From NCBI GenBank assembly GCA_016808115.1, contig JAEQBH010006828.1, forward strand, positions 268,349 to 332,348: 64,000 bases of DNA, in the 5' to 3' direction. Shown here one piece after another: positions 10,533 through 22,600 of the stretch. Both the position numbers and the translations under genes were made by a program. Below the pieces are notes generated by a model, which saw nothing but the letters and a program-made list of their open reading frames with translations, did not search any database and had not been told where the DNA came from. Every line of letters starts with the position of its first letter. Position 1 is the stretch's first letter. The stretch is from Tetrastigma voinierianum (Eukaryota > Streptophyta > Magnoliopsida > Vitales > Vitaceae).

Positions 10533-12333
10533 TGATTCGTGTCACAAGAGTTGAGCTAAAATCAACAATATTTATATACCTAAGCCTCCTACAACTGCCG
10601 TGAGTCAAGCATCGCAAGATAGTGGTCTAGGGTCGAACACCTGTGACGGGTTTTCATAAAAATGGCTCGCATTAGTACATGAAGGCAAGGCTTTCTATTC
10701 GACTTTTCGGGAATTCATTTTCAAAAACAGGGGAATGGTTTGAAAACAGAAATTGTAAAAACTGAAAGTTAAAAACTGGAAATTAACAATGAAGAAATTT
10801 ACTTTGAAGATTTAGGTCACTAACTTGGCAAGCTAGGCAAACACATGTCCTCAGGTTTTATCCTCCTATGTCAACACAGACGTAGCTGATGCCTTGCTTA
10901 AAACCCTAACATTCTTTTATCATTTTTGCAGGCTCAGAAGATCTGAAGAATCACAAAGGTATCTCTCACCCGAGCACCGAACCCTAAAGCATGGAGAGGC
11001 ACGACTCAGGCTAGTAAAGACCATCTAAGAATCACAAGGCATCTCTCACCTTAATCGAACCCCAAAGCATGGAGAGAATACAAACAATAAAGCAAATGTT
11101 ATTTAACCCTAATTTGAAGAACTCCTAACATGTGAATATTACCTCATAGGCAAGTAAGGACCATCTAAAGAGCCACGCACTACAAGCAATCGGATCTAAA
11201 GCATGGAGAGTATTACAAGACAATAACATCCTATGTTATGCAACTGAGTTTGAAGATAAGGGGCCATAAATACACTACCCGTAGCTTTTAGTACATGAGG
11301 ACAACATGCTTAAGCCCCACCGGCTGCTTTTAAGCCTCTTCAAAGGAAGGAGGCTTAGCCACATCTCTTGAGTTGTCATCCTTAAGAGGTATTTGCTGGG
11401 CCCGGGAGGTGAAAAGAAAGAAAGAAGAGAAAGAAGAGAGAGAAGAGAAAATAAAAGCAAAACTTAAAAATAAAACAATTTATTTACAAAAGCAGTAAAT
11501 GAAAACTTACAAATCACCAAAAACTTGTCTTTCTTCCTCTCCACCTCTTCCCCTCTATTACAAAACATGAGGGGTATTTATAGGACTCCTCAAGGTATAA
11601 AATAATAAAACCCTAATAACTAAGCTAAGTATAGATAGGAGAGTAATTCACTAAGTTTGAAGGCGGTTGCATTAATTACAAAGATGATTTGTAGCATGCA
11701 TTTTGCTACAGGGGAGAATTTACACTAGCTTAAATTGGCAATAATTAGCGAATTTGGCAATGGCTTAGCTTAAATTGGCAAGGGTCTACGAAATTAAGAA
11801 TGTTGTAGCGACTGGCAAGGTCAAGGACTCTACATAATAAATTTCGCTAAGCTATTTAAATTGTCATGAGAAGCTTAATTTCGCACCGAGACAAAGGCAG
11901 GTTGGCTAGCGACTTCGCAATGTGTGCTGGGAGATTATGAACTGCTTAAGTATCAGCTTTTGCGAAAATTCGCCAGATTGCGAATTGATTAAGTAAATGT
12001 GTTGCGAAATTATCGCTTGTCGTTTCGCATTCCTCTGGCCATGCTTCAACCGCATCTCTTCATTTCTTCCACTTTTCCTTTGTTTTTCCATTGATTTTTT
12101 GGCTTGTTGATGGCTGAGACTAAAATTCCAACTCATGATCGATCATTTGCATTGAGGTTGGAAGTTCAAATGTGTATAAAAGTCTACAAAACAACTAAAC
12201 ACCTCAAATTGACATAAGTGTTACTAAGATGACTTGAATATCAATTGGGGATATATGACATGATTAATGATCAAAAAGTACTCAAAACCTATCTAATATA
12301 GGGTTCAAAATTGTACTTTTTGGACACTAATCA
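10533..12333 (-). repeat. Element A 5' LTR
   Basis: About 1801 bp, TGATTAGTG at 12333 to ...ACGAATCA at 10533. It is the partner of 2341-4125. It holds the terminal hairpin (arms 12313-12333 and 12261-12281), a GCGAAA-word region (11700-12010) and tandem blocks at 10930-11210. The 60-76-residue frames inside it are spurious. Confidence 0.88.
12261..12333 (-). promoter_or_regulatory. LTR-terminal hairpin, element A
   Basis: Two 21-nt inverted arms (12313-12333 and 12261-12281) separated by 31 nt. The outer arm is the LTR terminus itself. The loop contains a second small inverted repeat (ACCTAT/ATAGGGT). The same 21/31/21 geometry is seen in B, Y and E. Its role is unknown; the position suggests integrase end recognition or an RNA fold in U3. 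Confidence 0.7.
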
Positions 12334-12338
12334 ACTTC
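12334..12338. repeat. Target-site duplication of element A, right copy (ACTTC)
   Basis: Identical to 2336-2340, directly outside the 5' LTR start of A. It shows that A inserted as one unit and that the H' sequence on either side was once continuous. Confidence 0.85.
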
Positions 12339-12907
12339 CATAGATCATTTCATGCATGCCAATATATCATACAAGCATATATCAATATTCACATTCAACA
12401 TGTCTTTCTTTTGACTGTTTAAATGATATTACGACACAAGCAAGCCATGTAATGGCCATTGCACAAAATAATTCATCACATGTCAACATATTTGAACTCA
12501 CACATTGACATCCAAACATGTCACTCTTAGTCAAGCAATGACACACTCAAACAAGTCATATAATGACCCCCGAAGCAAGCCACAACAATCATAAACCGAG
12601 CCTCGAAATTGACCCCAAACAGGTCATAACAAACCAATGTTTCAAGTTCTAAGCTCACCTAGGCATAGTTTCCAGCCGCCTGGAAGTAGCAACGATTAAA
12701 GTGAATTTAAGGTCCCATTTTTCTGTCTTTGGGCTCGCCTAGGCATACATGCCCACGCTTAGGCGGACCCTTTCGCCTAGGCGAGCCTTCCCTTCTATTA
12801 GGTGAAGAACCAATCTTCCGTGGGAAGATTCACACCTTCGCTTCAACTAGGTGAAGAAACATTGAGCAGAACCCGAAAATCTAGTTTTTCTTCGCTAAAT
12901 AGGCCCT
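12339..12907 (+). mobile_element. Relic H', middle part, with CCTAGGC words
   Basis: Continuation of relic H' after element A. Between 12656 and 12800 it holds several copies of the self-complementary word (C)GCCTAGGC(G), e.g. 12734-12743, 12756-12766 and 12771-12787. Relic H carries the same word. A hairpin AATCTTCC...GGAAGATT lies at about 12812-12830. No coding content was seen. Confidence 0.55.
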
Positions 12908-12912
12908 TAAAC
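12908..12912. repeat. Target-site duplication of solo copia LTR, left (TAAAC)
   Basis: TAAAC directly precedes TGTTAG; the identical TAAAC follows the LTR end at 14567-14571. Confidence 0.85.
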
Positions 12913-13929
12913 TGTTAGTAATAGTGCTCTAGGCCTATTGTATGGACATGGTATTTTGACTATTTATGAGAATTAATTATGATGATTTTGCATGTTTATT
13001 ATATATAATGTCCTTGAATAGTCATTATTAATTATTCTAAATGTCCCTAATCTGCTATTGTTATGGGAATAACAATGAATTAAGATTAGTATAATTTGAT
13101 TGATATTCACAGGATGAATATGTTGTATGAGATACCAATCAATTTATATTCATTTGTCAGAACAAATATCGATGCACTGCCTCAGGATTAATACATGGAT
13201 CAAAGTCATAAGCCAATCTCTACGCTTGTGTCATTAAATCCTTTTACCCGAGATCGCTATAGTTCCCTAACATAAGGAATATTGTGTTTTGATATAATCA
13301 AACGTTGTCTTTAATCTGGATGACTATAAAGGTTATACTTGAACGACAAGAATTGTAGTGAGATATGAGCGATTAAGATGGAATTTGTCCCTCTTATTAT
13401 AAGAGAGATATCTCAGGCCTCGACAATTGAGACTACATAGTCGTGCTCAAATGAATTGATGGATCAATGTCATTTGTTTAGTCGGCCTAATCGGTTTCAG
13501 TAATCAAAGATAGAATGAGGGCAGTCGACTTTGTCCATGCCTTATATTCTATCAAGATATCATGAGACAAAGGATTATGTCATTAGCTATATTAAGGTTG
13601 TCTCGATCGTTTGCTTTTCATTTAACTTGGGTAGTCATAATGTCTTGCTGAGGCCACGAGACTTGTAGGATCAAAATGTGATTTAGGCCTTACGCTAATG
13701 TTAATTGAACCTATAGGGTCGTACATTGTCTAAGAATAACGGTTATGGTTTTACTTCTTTGTAGTAATTTAAAATGATGAGATTATTTTAAATTACAAAT
13801 AACAATTAGTTGTTATTTAAATTCTAATTTAATTTTGAGAAAGCTTAAATTGATTTTAAATTACATATAACAAATAATTAATTTGTTATATTTTCTTATC
13901 GATAAGGAAATAATCTATAAAGGGTTTTT

Positions 13930-14068
13930 TTTTTGGATGTGAATTTAAATAGTTATTATTTAAAAGAGTTTTAAATATATAATAATATAAATTCGTTTCC
14001 TTATCTGATAAGGATTTGAATTTAAATTGTTATTATTTAAAAGAGTTTTAAATATATAATAATATAAA
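13930..14068 (+). repeat. Direct repeat inside the solo copia LTR
   Basis: GTTATTATTTAAAAGAGTTT followed by TAAATATATAATAATATAAA occurs twice, around 13952-13990 and 14029-14067, with GAATTTAAAT before each copy. It is probably a local duplication in AT-rich LTR sequence. Confidence 0.7.
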
Positions 14069-14095
14069 ATTAAGCTGAATAAAAACCCTGCTTAC

Positions 14096-14101
14096 TTATA
14101 T

Positions 14102-14166
<65 letters not shown>
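14096..14166. repeat. (TA)n microsatellite
   Basis: About 70 bp of near-pure TA dinucleotide inside the solo copia LTR. It creates a meaningless Tyr-Ile repeat in the overlapping frame. Confidence 0.95.
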
Positions 14167-14167
<1 letters not shown>

Positions 14168-14566
14168 CAGGAGAGCAGGTATAAGGTGAGACATATATAT
14201 TTTTGTAGTAGTCGTCTTTTACTCTAAGAACAACCAAAACAGAGAGAAAGAAAAGAAAAACCTTAATTTCGTTTTGAGAAGACGAACCTGAACTAACATT
14301 CAACAAAGTCGTTCATTATTTGTTCGTGTGTGGATACTTGTAGAGGGTGGTCGCTTTTCAAAAAGGCAACACCTTTGAAGATCCGAATAAACCAAGACGC
14401 ATACTTTGAAGGCTTGACGAATAGATCTACAAGAGGTAAGTTTCATTTACCCTTCCTTCGGTTTTTATGAAACGTATGTGATCCTTGGTGGGCTAAGGTA
14501 TAAAATTTTTAAATTCCGCTGCATTTATGTTCCAATCATATTGGATATTCTGCCCGTAACCCAACA

Positions 14567-14571
14567 TAAAC
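14567..14571. repeat. Target-site duplication of solo copia LTR, right (TAAAC)
   Basis: Matches 12908-12912 exactly. Confidence 0.85.
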
Positions 14572-15225
14572 AAAAAACCCTCTTTTCCGGGCCTAAAGAT
14601 GGAAAGTAGGCCAAGGTAGGAAGAATCCCTTACCTTTAGTAGCGTGATACATGGGTAAAAAGTCTCCTAAACTCGACAACTTCGATTTCCCGAAATCTCC
14701 CTTCTTGGATCTTCAGCGAAATCCCTTTTTCCAAGTACCCACACGTATCCCTCGTCGATGCGATGAACTTTCGTTCTTGACTCAACGAAAACCAACCAAT
14801 GGAACTCTGTAGATCTTGGGAGGAAGCTTTTAGCTCTCCTCTCCTCTCTTCTCCTCTCTCTCGTGGTTAACCAGGAAAATGGCCTTTTAATTTAATTCCT
14901 CTTGTCCCAAACTTGTTGGATGTGTGGCCCACGCGTGCCACGTGTCCACCCTCGTCGAGTCCGACTCGCTCATAACGATTTATTCACCCATTCAAGTTCA
15001 AATTTATCCCATGAACTTGAATCGTCATTTCCCAACTCGTAGATTTTCATAAACAATCTCAGATTGGGAGTCACCGACACCCATTACTCGAAAAAAATGT
15101 GGAAAATTGATTGTCACGTATTCAACGAAATTGCTGGTAACTAGATTTCGCGAGATCTAATCCAACCCAGAGCTCCGCTTTCATCATCCGATATCTAGAA
15201 AATTTCCAGGTTTTCAACCTGTACT
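14572..15225. mobile_element. Relic H', right part
   Basis: Non-coding sequence that was continuous with 12339-12907 before the solo LTR inserted. It contains a CTCTCCTC pyrimidine tract and GGGAGTCACCGACACCC, features typical of gypsy LTR or leader DNA. The border with copia J at about 15226 is abrupt and shows no target duplication, so it is a truncation or rearrangement junction. Confidence 0.45.
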
Positions 15226-15228
15226 ATT

Positions 15229-15700
15229 ATGGCAATTTATCATTTTGCAATTTTTCAAAAACATTCGATTTTTCTCGGGTTTTACACTAGAAATGTTAGA
15301 CATTACCATGATGTACTCCCTTATGTTCTCCTTGTTTGTGTATTTCATGCCAACAAGTTTTCTCAAAAGAGTGCTTGTTTCTACCTTTTCATTTTTAGCA
15401 AAGACTTGCTCTATATCAAGAAGAAATTTCTTAGCATTAGTGCTCTCAGTGATAGAGCCTCGAAATGCTTCTGGAATGGAGTGTTTCATAAGCATTAGAC
15501 TCAAGCGATTAGATCGTTCCCACTTCTCAATATTATCCTCATTGAGGTTTTCCGAAGTAGAAGTAGGGCATTCCATCCTTAATACTAGGTCTATTCCATA
15601 CAACTGAGAACAATTTCTACGTTCTCTTTCCAAATCTTGAAATTGCTCCCATTAACTTGAGTAGATAGATTTTCAGCATTAGAAAGAGTTGAATAGAGAA
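15229..15700 (-). pseudogene. Copia Gag fragment of element J
   Basis: The main frame (15214-15633) carries the plant copia Gag motifs in order: WERSNRLSLMLMKHSIPEAF, RGSI, FLLDIEQVFAKNEKVETSTL, LRKLVGMKY and NIREYIMVMS. The preceding piece, NGSNFKIWKENVEIVL (15591-15700), is in another frame, and one base missing near 15600 explains the break. After the NIREYIM block the sequence stops matching and the element ends, so protease, integrase and RT are absent. This is the UBN2/retrotran_gag family. Its natural role is building the copia particle. Confidence 0.9.
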
Positions 15701-15789
15701 TAAGAGACAAATAAGCATACTCACATAAGTTCGAAAACCAAATCACAATAATAATAAATTCAAATGCAAGTAAAAATCCCATTCCAAGA

Positions 15790-17309
15790 TGTCAAGCACT
15801 CCATTAATGTCTTGTCTTTGGACAAAACATTAACTGGTAATTGATGTCTTGTTGTAGTGATCAAACACTGATAATAAGTACTATCAAATAATGAATATTC
15901 CTTTGGGTTTATTCATCATTCACATGTAAAGCTAAATGATCATCACATGTTTATCACCACAGCAAGATATGTACATCGCCACATAATCTTCTCGGGCTAA
16001 TCAATATCATACTGATTTATACTCACACTTCCTGGCCTCGTCTACATTTGATGAAAAACAACTTTCACAAAGATCACTGGGTGACGTTGTTGCTACGACA
16101 TTAATTCATCAAGAATGTATAACATAATAGTTGAATTTAAATTTACACCCAAATATAAATACAAATAAAAGGATAAAATAGGAAACCAAACTCAATCGGA
16201 TTTAGATCTCATTATTTCCACAATTGTTCTTTCAAATTATCAAGAGTTTATAGAGGATGTGGACTATTCATCCAGTATCTTAAAAAAAAAAAAAACACAG
16301 AGGATCAAATTTTCATGGTGCCTTGTCCACTTTGACTTGGCCCCATGTGAGTATAAAGGAATGGCAGGCATAAAAGACTTATGATAGTGTCGCAAGTTTC
16401 CTCATAATTCATTAAAAGGAAATCCTAATTCATTATCCTTTTATAAACAAAACTTGAGCCTAAGATATTTAACCACATCTTGGTGCATTCCAAATCTCAA
16501 TGAACCCGTTTGATTCAACTCATGAGACCAAACTATATCCTAATGAATATATTTAAATGGTATATCTTAATGATAATATTTTACAAATTATCCAAATAAA
16601 TGAATATTATCTAAAAAAGAGAAACCATCTAATCTTATGAAACAAAATCGAAAAATATATATGAGATATATATATCTAGTATGTTCTAATCAACTACGCT
16701 TTACCGCTTAGTACCGGGATGCAAAGTGTAGAATAGGGCCATGAAAACATTAAAAACAACTCAATCCACAGCAAAGGGCTTGCTTCTTTGATTCACATGA
16801 TCATCATCAACAAGTTCAAACATGTCTTTACCGCATGAGATTGCCATGTAAAGAACTTGCTTATAATTTAAGTGTCATTCATGTTCACATGTTAACATAT
16901 GGAATGGACACACATGACATGGCACATGCAATAATCGTATTGTTCGCCATACACTGATCGCTATAACCACAACTCCTTTCGGCAGAGACACGACTATAAA
17001 TCATGTAAAGTAAATCCAGACATCACGACTATTTTCTTGAATGAATCGAGATTTCAAAAGAATGGAACTTAGAGGTTTAATTGGGGACCAAGACCCCTCT
17101 TAGGTTAGGAAGTGACGCTCACAAAGTGCCACTTCTCTATTAGGGTTTTTTGTTTTGGCCCATTAACAAAACAGAAAAACAAAATGTCTCTACACATAAT
17201 TTGAGGACCACATTTTAACCTTGATGCATAAAAGCCTATCAAAAGATAAATTGTAATAAATCACTCAAAATAAAGGCTTATATTATTATTTGGGTGCACA
17301 ATTATGATA
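15790..17309 (-). mobile_element. Copia element J: leader and most of its 5' LTR
   Basis: Upstream of the J gag on the minus strand. It is non-coding and joins logically to 27219-27265, which holds the LTR start TGTTGGGATATTTAAC. Element B splits the LTR about 47 bp after its start. Small (AT)n stretches lie near 16660. I could not place the LTR 3' end or a clear primer site. A second LTR was not found. Confidence 0.65.
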
Positions 17310-19029
17310 GATTTGCAAAGCCACAAAAGAGGGTCGAGCTTAAAATCAACAAAATTTATATACACCCAGCCCCATTACTGCCGTAGAGTCAAGCTATCGC
17401 AGTATAGTGGCTCAGATCGAACACGGATGGGTTTTCATCCTAAAAATGGTTTAGACTAGTGCATGAAGGTAAGGCTTTCTATTCGACTCTTTTGATTTGG
17501 GTTTCAAAACAAGTGGGAAATGGCTTGAACCGAAAATTGTAAAACTGAAAGTTAAAGTGTGAAAAAGCTAACTTTGAAGAATTAGGCTACTAACTCGCAA
17601 GTTAGTGGCAAACAGTGTCCCTGTTTTATCTCTGCTATGACATGCAACCCATAGTCCATGGCATAACCGATCTATATTTAACTAGCAAACCTCACCCATG
17701 AAACATCTCCTATTTGAGTCAAAACAGGTAGCATGCAGTTATGGCCCCTTTTAGTTTAAAACCCTAACATTAAATTACTACTTCGCAGGCCTCGTGAAAG
17801 ACCATCTAAAGAACAATACGCATCTTCACCCAAGCACCGTCATCCTAAAGCATGGAGTGAGCACAAAATAATAACAAATGTTATTTAACCCTAATTTGAA
17901 GAACCCTAACATGTAACATTATCTCGTAGGCTCGCAAAAACCATCTAAAGAACAACAGCCCTAAAGCATGGAGAGTATCACAATCAATAACATCCCATGT
18001 TATGCAACTAAGTTTTGAGAATAAGAGCCATAAATACACTACCCGTAGCTTTTAATACAAGAGGACAACATGCATATGCCCCACCACCGTTAGCTCTCCT
18101 CTTCAAGAAAGGAGGCGCTGGCATCTTGAGCTCATCTCAAGAGGTGTGTTTGGCAAAATGAGAAAAGGAGAGAAAGAAGAGAGAGAAGAGAGAAAAGAAA
18201 AAATAAAAGCAAAACCTAAAATAAAAGACTTTATTTACAAAATAAAAACTTATTAAAATATCTTCCACAATTTGTTCACCAATTGTTCTCCAATTCTTAC
18301 AAAACAAGAGGGGCTTATATAGGCCTCCTCAAGGTAAGGAAAATACCAAAAACCTATGAAATTGGCTAAGTTATCGACAATTAAGTAATACACCAAGTTT
18401 GGAGGCGGTTTGGCATTAATTTACAAAGCATGATCGAGAGCATCAATTTCGTTAGGTTGAGGAATTTCCGCTTAACTAGCGAATCACTGTGCCTACTTAA
18501 CATAAAATTTCATGAGACGGAAAATTTCGCTAGCTACGAAATTTCGCTGCTTAGCGAAATTCTTGTGAGTAGAATCAGTTTTTTCACATGGAACAAGAAT
18601 AGAATTGATGGGTCATTTAAATTTGGTGTTTTCGCGACAGGAATTTTCATTTAAGGTTGCAATTTTCATTCATTTAAAATTTTCTACAAGCTTAGCTTAA
18701 AATCTAAATGTTGATCCTTCACCGCATTGCTCTCCTGTCTTCAATCGCATCACATTTTCTTCATATCTTGCCTTGGTTTTCTTTGATTCGGGCCGATTGA
18801 TACGAGACTTGAGTTCAAACTTCATGATTCATCATTCATCTCGACATTGAACCCTGTAAGTGGCACAAAAGCCCCGCAAATGTACCTAAAAATACTCTAA
18901 ATGGCATAAGTACTACATTAAGAAGACTAGAACACTTCCACCGGGTATATACGACATTTACACCACAAGAAAAAGACTCAAAACCTATCTAATATAAAAT
19001 CTGAAATTTATCTTTTTGGGCATTAATCA
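17310..19029 (-). repeat. Element B 3' LTR
   Basis: About 1720 bp, TGATTAATG at 19029 down to ...GCAAATC at 17310. The low-coordinate end is decayed (AATC instead of AATCA). It is the partner of 25487-27218. GCGAAA words cluster at 18440-18640. Confidence 0.82.
18440..18640. repeat. Cluster of GCGAAA/TTTCGC words (B 3' LTR)
   Basis: Repeated AACTAGCGAA, ACGAAATTTCGCT and TTAGCGAAATTC words. The 5' LTR partner at 26630-26905 is richer, with GCGAATTTTCGC, AGCGAAAATTTTCGC and AGCTTAGCGAAAATTCC in a row. Confidence 0.7.
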
Positions 19030-19041
19030 GCACCCTCAACC
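19030..19041 (-). other. Element B polypurine tract
   Basis: On the minus strand GGTTGAGGGTGC directly precedes the 3' LTR start TGATTAATG. Confidence 0.65.
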
Positions 19042-20240
19042 AACGCTGCTAGTCCCTTAAAGAATGTAATAAAGAAAGAGACATGTGGTATCAAAAAGGT
19101 TATGATTCAAAAGGGTTTATATACATAAACATTATCTAACTGGAAATTGAAATCAAAGTTGTAAACCGATATGAAAGAATCAAACCATACAAGAACAATT
19201 CGAGGTCATTGATCCATAATTTTTAACTAATTTCCACCAAGTCTAATATCTTTTTGAACCGTGATTAAGCCAATAAATCTAAAATCGCCACCTCCCCCAA
19301 CTCCAGCACCGACATGGCCTTGCTGTCGGGAATTAAACCCAGATGGGCTAGTTACACTTTCTTTCTTTATTCATCTACATCGTAGGTGCAATGCTGAAAA
19401 CCGACCACCAAAGTCCGTGTAACTGGGTCCACCGATGACTCCCAACCAATTAAGGTTTAGGGCATCAAGCCAAAAGGATCAATGACCACTAACCTAAAGG
19501 CTTCACCTCGATCTCTAATGACTTCAGGCCACACCCACAAGTCATTAAACTTCACCTATCCACCCATGTAACGAACACAAAATCAGATGACTCCCACCAC
19601 GCTTAGTATCATGTTTCAAAGGCTTTCGCCATACACCTCTAGACCGTGCTCTGCTCTCAAAGCAAGATTTCAATGACTTTATTTTTCTTTTCTTTTTGTT
19701 TTTCTTTCTTTCGCTTTTTCTTTCTTTTCCTTTTGGAAGACAACATCGGGTCTTCTCAAATGTAGGTAACTAAACTATCCTAAATAACATACCTAAGGCC
19801 TACTTATGCAAAGTGAAAGGAGGCGAACAAATTCACAGCCTATTGGAACAATCTAGAGTGCAGTGTGTGAATTAAAGATAAGGAGAAATTTCAAGTCGAG
19901 CATGCGTGAGTAAACTCACTTGACCAAAATCGCTCTCAAGCATGGAATTTGTTCTAGCATATGTTGACAAATAAAGGATTCAATTTCTCAACATGAAGGT
20001 TCAATTGTCCAATTTAGCAATTCAATCGTTCAATTGAAAAGAAAACACATTTAAACCTAGTGGAGGCACAAAACATGATATGTACAAAAGTCAGATATAT
20101 ATATAAACTCGAATAGCTTTTGATATAGCCAAAATGGCTAATACTATCACAAAGTTAAACACAAAACTATCACCGCTACTATGGCTAATACATAAATCCT
20201 AAACGTAAATTAGTAGTGCAGCTGTTGATGTGTTTCAAAC
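19042..20240 (-). other. Element B 3' untranslated region with conserved block
   Basis: Non-coding. The block at 19400-19740 matches A, D and E: a purine tract (pyrimidine on the plus strand, 19680-19735), GGTC(T/C) followed by a GGTGTATGGCGAAAGCC stretch, and the GGGAGTCATCGGTGGACCC segment shared closely with A (about 4550). Confidence 0.65.
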
Positions 20241-20249
20241 AAACAAAAT

Positions 20250-22250
20250 CAAAGAAACCTAACCACCTCACCGCTGTGGTGGTGGGCCCAAATCGCTACC
20301 GCCGCAAACGTAATATCCAATGAAGCCAGATAAGTGGCGGGTTCTTTCCGACCAGAATGATGGTAGCACTCCAAAGCGGTCATTATCCGAGCCTCACATG
20401 CACGGTAATCGGGCCAACTCCGACCTCGGGCGCTGTAGCCGCGCGAGCAAGATGGCATCCATCACACCGCCATCTCCTCGAAATGGGCATGGATGTATCC
20501 ACAAGTGAATGATGTGCCGAATAAAGGCCCTGAGACTGGCCACGCCGATGTAGTAATGTGGAGGCATGAGGTGAACGATCTCGGGAATGGAGTCCTCCTC
20601 AGACTCTGCGCTCAAAGGACGTGCATACATCCGTATGGTAGTCCCCGCCTCCCGACCCTGCACTTCCTCCCGGGTCCCGTGGTCGTGATGTGGGAATGAG
20701 ACTCGCATAGTCATAACCCTATTTCATCGACACTGAAGATGAAGGGGCATCTAGCTCTCATCTCACCCCCGCTCCTCGGGAATCCCATCCGCCGAGAACA
20801 TGCTGCAGGAGTCTCGCATCGCGAAGTGGATGCCTCCACCGCCGCCCTTTACGGACCTTCTCCCCAAAATGCAAAAGTGGAGGCCATCACCAAACCGCAG
20901 GGGCTGAACCAAAAATCCCGAGATCCCGCAAAGTGCCCCAGACGCCCCCTCCTCCGCACATAATGCCGCCAGAGAACAAACCGGGTAACAGAGTAGATGG
21001 TCGATGAGCGCGATCCGAGGCGAAGCCGCTCAGAGAATACCGACCGCCAGCGATGTCTTCGGCCGCTGCTCTACCATCTCCCCGTGAGGCTGTGGGCCCG
21101 CGCTCTATAATTCCCCTTTCTAATTGCGCCGCAGCGCGCAATCCCAATGCCGCCGAAATATCGGTAACGCCCGAGTACAATTGTATGGCCATCTATAATT
21201 AACTGAATTCTAGTGGACCGCCTGCCTCCCTCGATGTCATGTGAGTGGTAGAACCGCCGTATCACCTCGGCACAAAACTCGCCATGAGTCATGAAGGGGT
21301 GAGTGCATCACCTCGATCAATCTCAAAGACTCCCGACATCCTGGTCACCATCGCTGATGTCATAAATGACTTCGATGAAACTCTGGCCGTGGAGTCGCAC
21401 ACCCTGAATCGGGTTCCCTACAAATAAGGGCCCCGATCCTCGACACCGGGCGACACCGCGGGCGATGAAGTCATCACCGGAGTAATCGAGACGGTGGGGC
21501 CCTGTGGAAGACGACTACCGGGTCCATGTGGCGTGTTCGCCGATGGCCTGGCCCTAACTTCTCCTCCGTGGTACAAAGGAGTGGGGCCCGGGGTCCCATC
21601 CGGAAGTTCGATGAACGCCTAAATCCCCCGAGGCTCCTGAGATCGGCTCGGGACTCGCGGATGGTACAAAGAGCCGGGACTGAAGCCGGGGCCACTCTCT
21701 CAGCGCGGTTTAATCTCACCCGAGGTCAAGACGGGGATTCCACCCGAGTACGAACCATTCGATTATCAAGTAAAATACTCGGAAGGCTCGACTTCATCGT
21801 AAAATATAATCGCCAGGATCAGAGTACAACTGCAGCTCTCGTAGGCTAATAACCACCCCGGGGCAAAGTAAATCAACCGCCAGTGGCTCATCGATCGTAG
21901 CTTAATGGCCCCAACTAACCAGCCAAGGCTCGGAAATGACTGGATGCCGAGGCAGAGCACCAAATGTATCGAACTGGGCACAGCCAGCAATGGTCAGCCA
22001 AGAAAGAACAATCAGTAGCTAGTGCGCAGGAAGCTCATCGGCGCCTCTGGCCGTGGCTGCGCGCGGCGTGACCGAGGATGGCCATACTAGAAACTCCGCT
22101 AGGGCAAAGCCCGTAGGGTCGGCGCCCGCCCAGCCGCACACCGAACCCCAGTGGAGCCAGAGCGTGCCCACGGGCTACAGACACGGCCGACGCAGATCGG
22201 GACTCGTACTCGCTGGAGTCAGGCACCTAGCTTCTGGGAGGGGGAGAATG
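20250..22250 (-). pseudogene. Element B extra reading region (unknown protein), broken
   Basis: Homologue of the A region 5400-7470 and likewise GC-rich. Shared pieces on the minus strand include RMGP followed by EE.LG (21474-21719), MTHGEFCAEVIRRFYHS with IQLIIDGHT (21071-21292), GVMDAI (20394-20480) and a C-terminal SLDI-containing part (20249-20458). The core FYHS...IDG is kept, but frame changes occur roughly every 100-200 bp. The start is not identifiable and the function is unknown. Antisense frames of similar length exist here only because GC-rich DNA has few stops. Confidence 0.5.
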
Positions 22251-22379
22251 TGAAGTGGCATTCTAACCAACCCTCCGTGTTTATATAAGTATAGGCATCC
22301 AGCAGTCGAAGGGTCTTTCTCGCCTAATTTCGCTTATTTTTAGCCGAATTTAGCTCACACCCAAAGACACCACTCCGCA

Positions 22380-22600
22380 ATTCAAATTTTCAGGATCAAA
22401 GAAAATTAATATATTACTAAAAGTAAAATTAAAATTAAAATTAGGAAATAGAATATATCTAAGAATTTAATATAAGCAAGATAATATAAATACTTACCAC
22501 AACTTGGTAAAATGGAAAGTCTAAATTAGGAACATACTAAAAATAGCTAAAATGGAAATTGACTAAAAATAAAAATAGGTAATTTGTTGAATCGCACTTG
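22380..22600. other. AT-rich gap between protease and extra reading region (B)
   Basis: AT-rich, non-coding, and in the same position as 7480-7735 in A. Confidence 0.55.

Larger units (their letters stand above)
2341..12333 (-). mobile_element. Element A: Athila-like LTR retrotransposon lacking pol
   Basis: This complete insertion of about 9.99 kb lies on the minus strand. In transcription order it holds: 5' LTR 10533-12333, tRNA-Asp-like primer site, decayed gag, protease, an AT-rich gap, a GC-rich extra reading region, a conserved 3' untranslated block, polypurine tract, and 3' LTR 2341-4125. Exact 5-bp duplications ACTTC flank it. The LTRs start TGATTAGTG; the 5' copy ends AATCA, while the 3' copy ends AATCG. 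No reverse transcriptase, RNase H or integrase motif is visible in the 6.4 kb interior, so mobilisation must have been in trans. Gag and protease similarity place it in the Athila branch of Ty3/gypsy. Confidence 0.88.
12913..14566 (+). mobile_element. Solo copia-type LTR
   Basis: A 1654-bp unit starting TGTTAGTAATAGTG and ending GTAACCCAACA, with TGTT/AACA terminal inverted ends and exact TAAAC duplications. No interior or second LTR is present, so it is a solo LTR left by LTR-LTR recombination. The 3' part (14330-14560), with GATCTACAAGAGGTAAG and TTCCGCTGC, has the look of the R-U5 of plant copia LTRs. It lies inside relic H'. Confidence 0.85.

Noticed and set aside
14070..14306. 78-codon antisense frame with Tyr-Ile repeat
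   Set aside because: Translation of the (TA)n microsatellite in the solo copia LTR.
15229..15607. Plus-strand frames of 89 and 120 codons
   Set aside because: Shadow of the minus-strand copia Gag, whose family motifs are unmistakable.
20493..22253. Plus-strand frames of 60-107 codons over the B extra region, and similar ones at 6238-7355
   Set aside because: Antisense to the conserved protein motifs, open only because GC-rich DNA has few stops, and not shared between A and B.
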